Source of the DNA: Candidatus Methanovirga basalitermitum
GTDB taxonomy: Archaea > Methanobacteriota > Methanobacteria > Methanobacteriales > Methanobacteriaceae
Length of the DNA: 15,611 nt
Assembly (NCBI GenBank): GCA_031284445.1
Contig: JAISZW010000196.1
Location: forward strand, 1 to 15,611
Reading direction: 5' to 3'
A program made the translations under genes and the position numbers. Shown here in pieces: positions 14,953 through 15,611 of the stretch (its first letter is position 1; every line of letters starts with the position of its first letter). A model generated the notes under the pieces. It was not told the origin of the DNA, did not search any database, and saw nothing but the letters and a program-made list of their open reading frames with translations.

Positions 14953-15349
14953 TAAGCATCCCTCTGCATATTAATCTATAAATCTAATTAGTTATTAAAT
15001 CAGTTCAATTATCAATTAATCTTTTAAATGTTTCATGACCATATACAAATTAAAATACTAAATCTTTGATTTTTTAACCTAATATTGTATGATAGTAACA
15101 ACATTTTTAATAATTAATATTGGGTAAATGATCTATAAATGTTTCTTTTTAATTTTCTCCTCATTTATGTGGTGATACTCATGAAATGAAAATTAATACC
15201 TTTTGTTACGGCATATTATATCCGATAACTATATATAATAATCTTAAACTATATTTTATTGATCAATAATTACTTTTTAATCAAGTAATTTTTATTTTTA
15301 TTAATTTTTATAAAATAAAAATGTAATTAGATTAGAGGAGGAGATTATT
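14953..15349. other. Divergent intergenic region with a possible tiny plus-strand gene
   Basis: Contains the Sua5/YrdC promoter on the minus strand (near 14990-15060, not resolved) and, on the plus strand, TATAAAT at 15134-15140, GGTGA at 15172-15176 and an ATG at 15181 that stops after two codons (ATGAAATGA). A second ATG at 15186 opens 27 codons to 15269 (MKINTFCYGILYPITIYNN...). Promoter and ribosome site look real, the product does not. Confidence 0.4.
15337..15341 (+). promoter_or_regulatory. Ribosome binding site deciding an ATT start
   Basis: GGAGG in a gaggaggag context. The only in-frame candidates at correct spacing are ATT codons at 15347 and 15350, 5 and 8 bases downstream. Confidence 0.6.
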
Positions 15350-15611
15350 ATTTTAGAGTGTAATATAAAAGAAATTGATTGGAATGAGTGTTGGAATAAA
15401 GTCTATGAAGAAAATAGTACAAAAAAGAAGAAAACTTGGAACGATGTCGCTAAGAAGTTTAAACTGTGGGAGAAGCATGATGATTACCCTGGAAAGTTAA
15501 TAAACAAAATGTCTTTAGATAAAAATGATTCTGTTCTGGATTTAGGTTCAGGTGATGGGAGTGTAACCTTGAAAGTGGCTACCAAGGTTAAAAAAGTAAC
15601 AGCTGTTGACA
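15350..15611 (+). CDS. Class I SAM-dependent methyltransferase, N-terminal part, cut by the window edge
   Basis: An uninterrupted frame from 15350 to the end gives LECNIKEIDWNECWNKVYEE after the start codon, then TWNDVAKKFKLWEKH and motif I VLDLGSGDGSVTLKVA followed by VTAVD. The W-rich N-terminal helices are typical of small methanogen methyltransferases, so they belong to the protein. Upstream of the motif I region the frame has no ATG, GTG or TTG until ATG 15509, which would remove about 53 residues and the strong ribosome site. An ATT start at 15350 (or 15347) behind GGAGG is therefore favoured. The substrate is unknown because the C-terminal part is outside the window. Confidence 0.8.
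   Translation, partial: MLECNIKEIDWNECWNKVYEENSTKKKKTWNDVAKKFKLWEKHDDYPGKLINKMSLDKNDSVLDLGSGDGSVTLKVATKVKKVTAVD

Noticed and set aside
15186..15269. 27-codon frame as an annotated gene
   Set aside because: The ribosome site fits the preceding ATG better and the product shows no domain or conservation I can judge; kept only as a finding.

Overview
The window is about 72-75% A+T by eye and looks like a chromosome segment of a methanogenic archaeon of the order Methanobacteriales, probably a Methanobrevibacter or Methanosphaera relative. The evidence is archaeal: a secF-secD pair, a homodimer-type tRNA splicing endonuclease, archaeal TrpRS, NikR, PyrI, an archaeal-type SRP (7S) RNA next to tRNA-Ser(GCU) with no encoded CCA, GGTGA/GGAGG ribosome sites, TATA-type promoters and frequent non-ATG starts. 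The genus is an inference; no rRNA is present.

Layout. 1-523 (-): N-terminal part of a GT4 glycosyltransferase with a TTG start. 945-1913 (-): an intact type IV pilin-like gene (class III signal peptide) followed by a second pilin-like gene that I reconstruct as a pseudogene with several lesions. 2317-4922 (-): secF-secD-pyrI, protein export plus the regulatory chain of aspartate carbamoyltransferase. 4989-6350: a decayed insertion sequence with recognisable imperfect terminal inverted repeats and a DDE transposase broken by frameshifts and stops. 6999-8680 (+): endA-trpS, tRNA splicing and tryptophan charging. 8693-11523 (-): a DtxR-family metalloregulator, a small unknown protein, a repeat-rich spacer, a PRMT-like methyltransferase, and nikR with a palindromic operator candidate at its promoter. 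About 11745-13180: a graveyard of two further transposon remnants, one IS1182-like. 13300-13710 (+): two tandem rubredoxins. 13898-14298 (+): SRP RNA and tRNA-Ser. 14353-14952 (-): Sua5/YrdC, needed for the tRNA t6A modification. 15350 to the end (+): start of a class I methyltransferase with an apparent ATT start codon.

How they fit together. Most intact genes are housekeeping: membrane targeting and export (SRP RNA, SecD, SecF), tRNA maturation and charging (EndA, TrpS, tRNA-Ser, Sua5) and metal handling (DtxR type, NikR, rubredoxins). The accessory content is confined to the pilin locus and the IS remnants. I found no convincing novel multi-gene system, CRISPR array or phage. The observations most worth checking are the reconstructed pilin pseudogene, the NikR operator candidate, the archaeal PRMT-like protein, the TIR-bounded decayed elements, several short tandem duplications, and the non-canonical start of the last gene.
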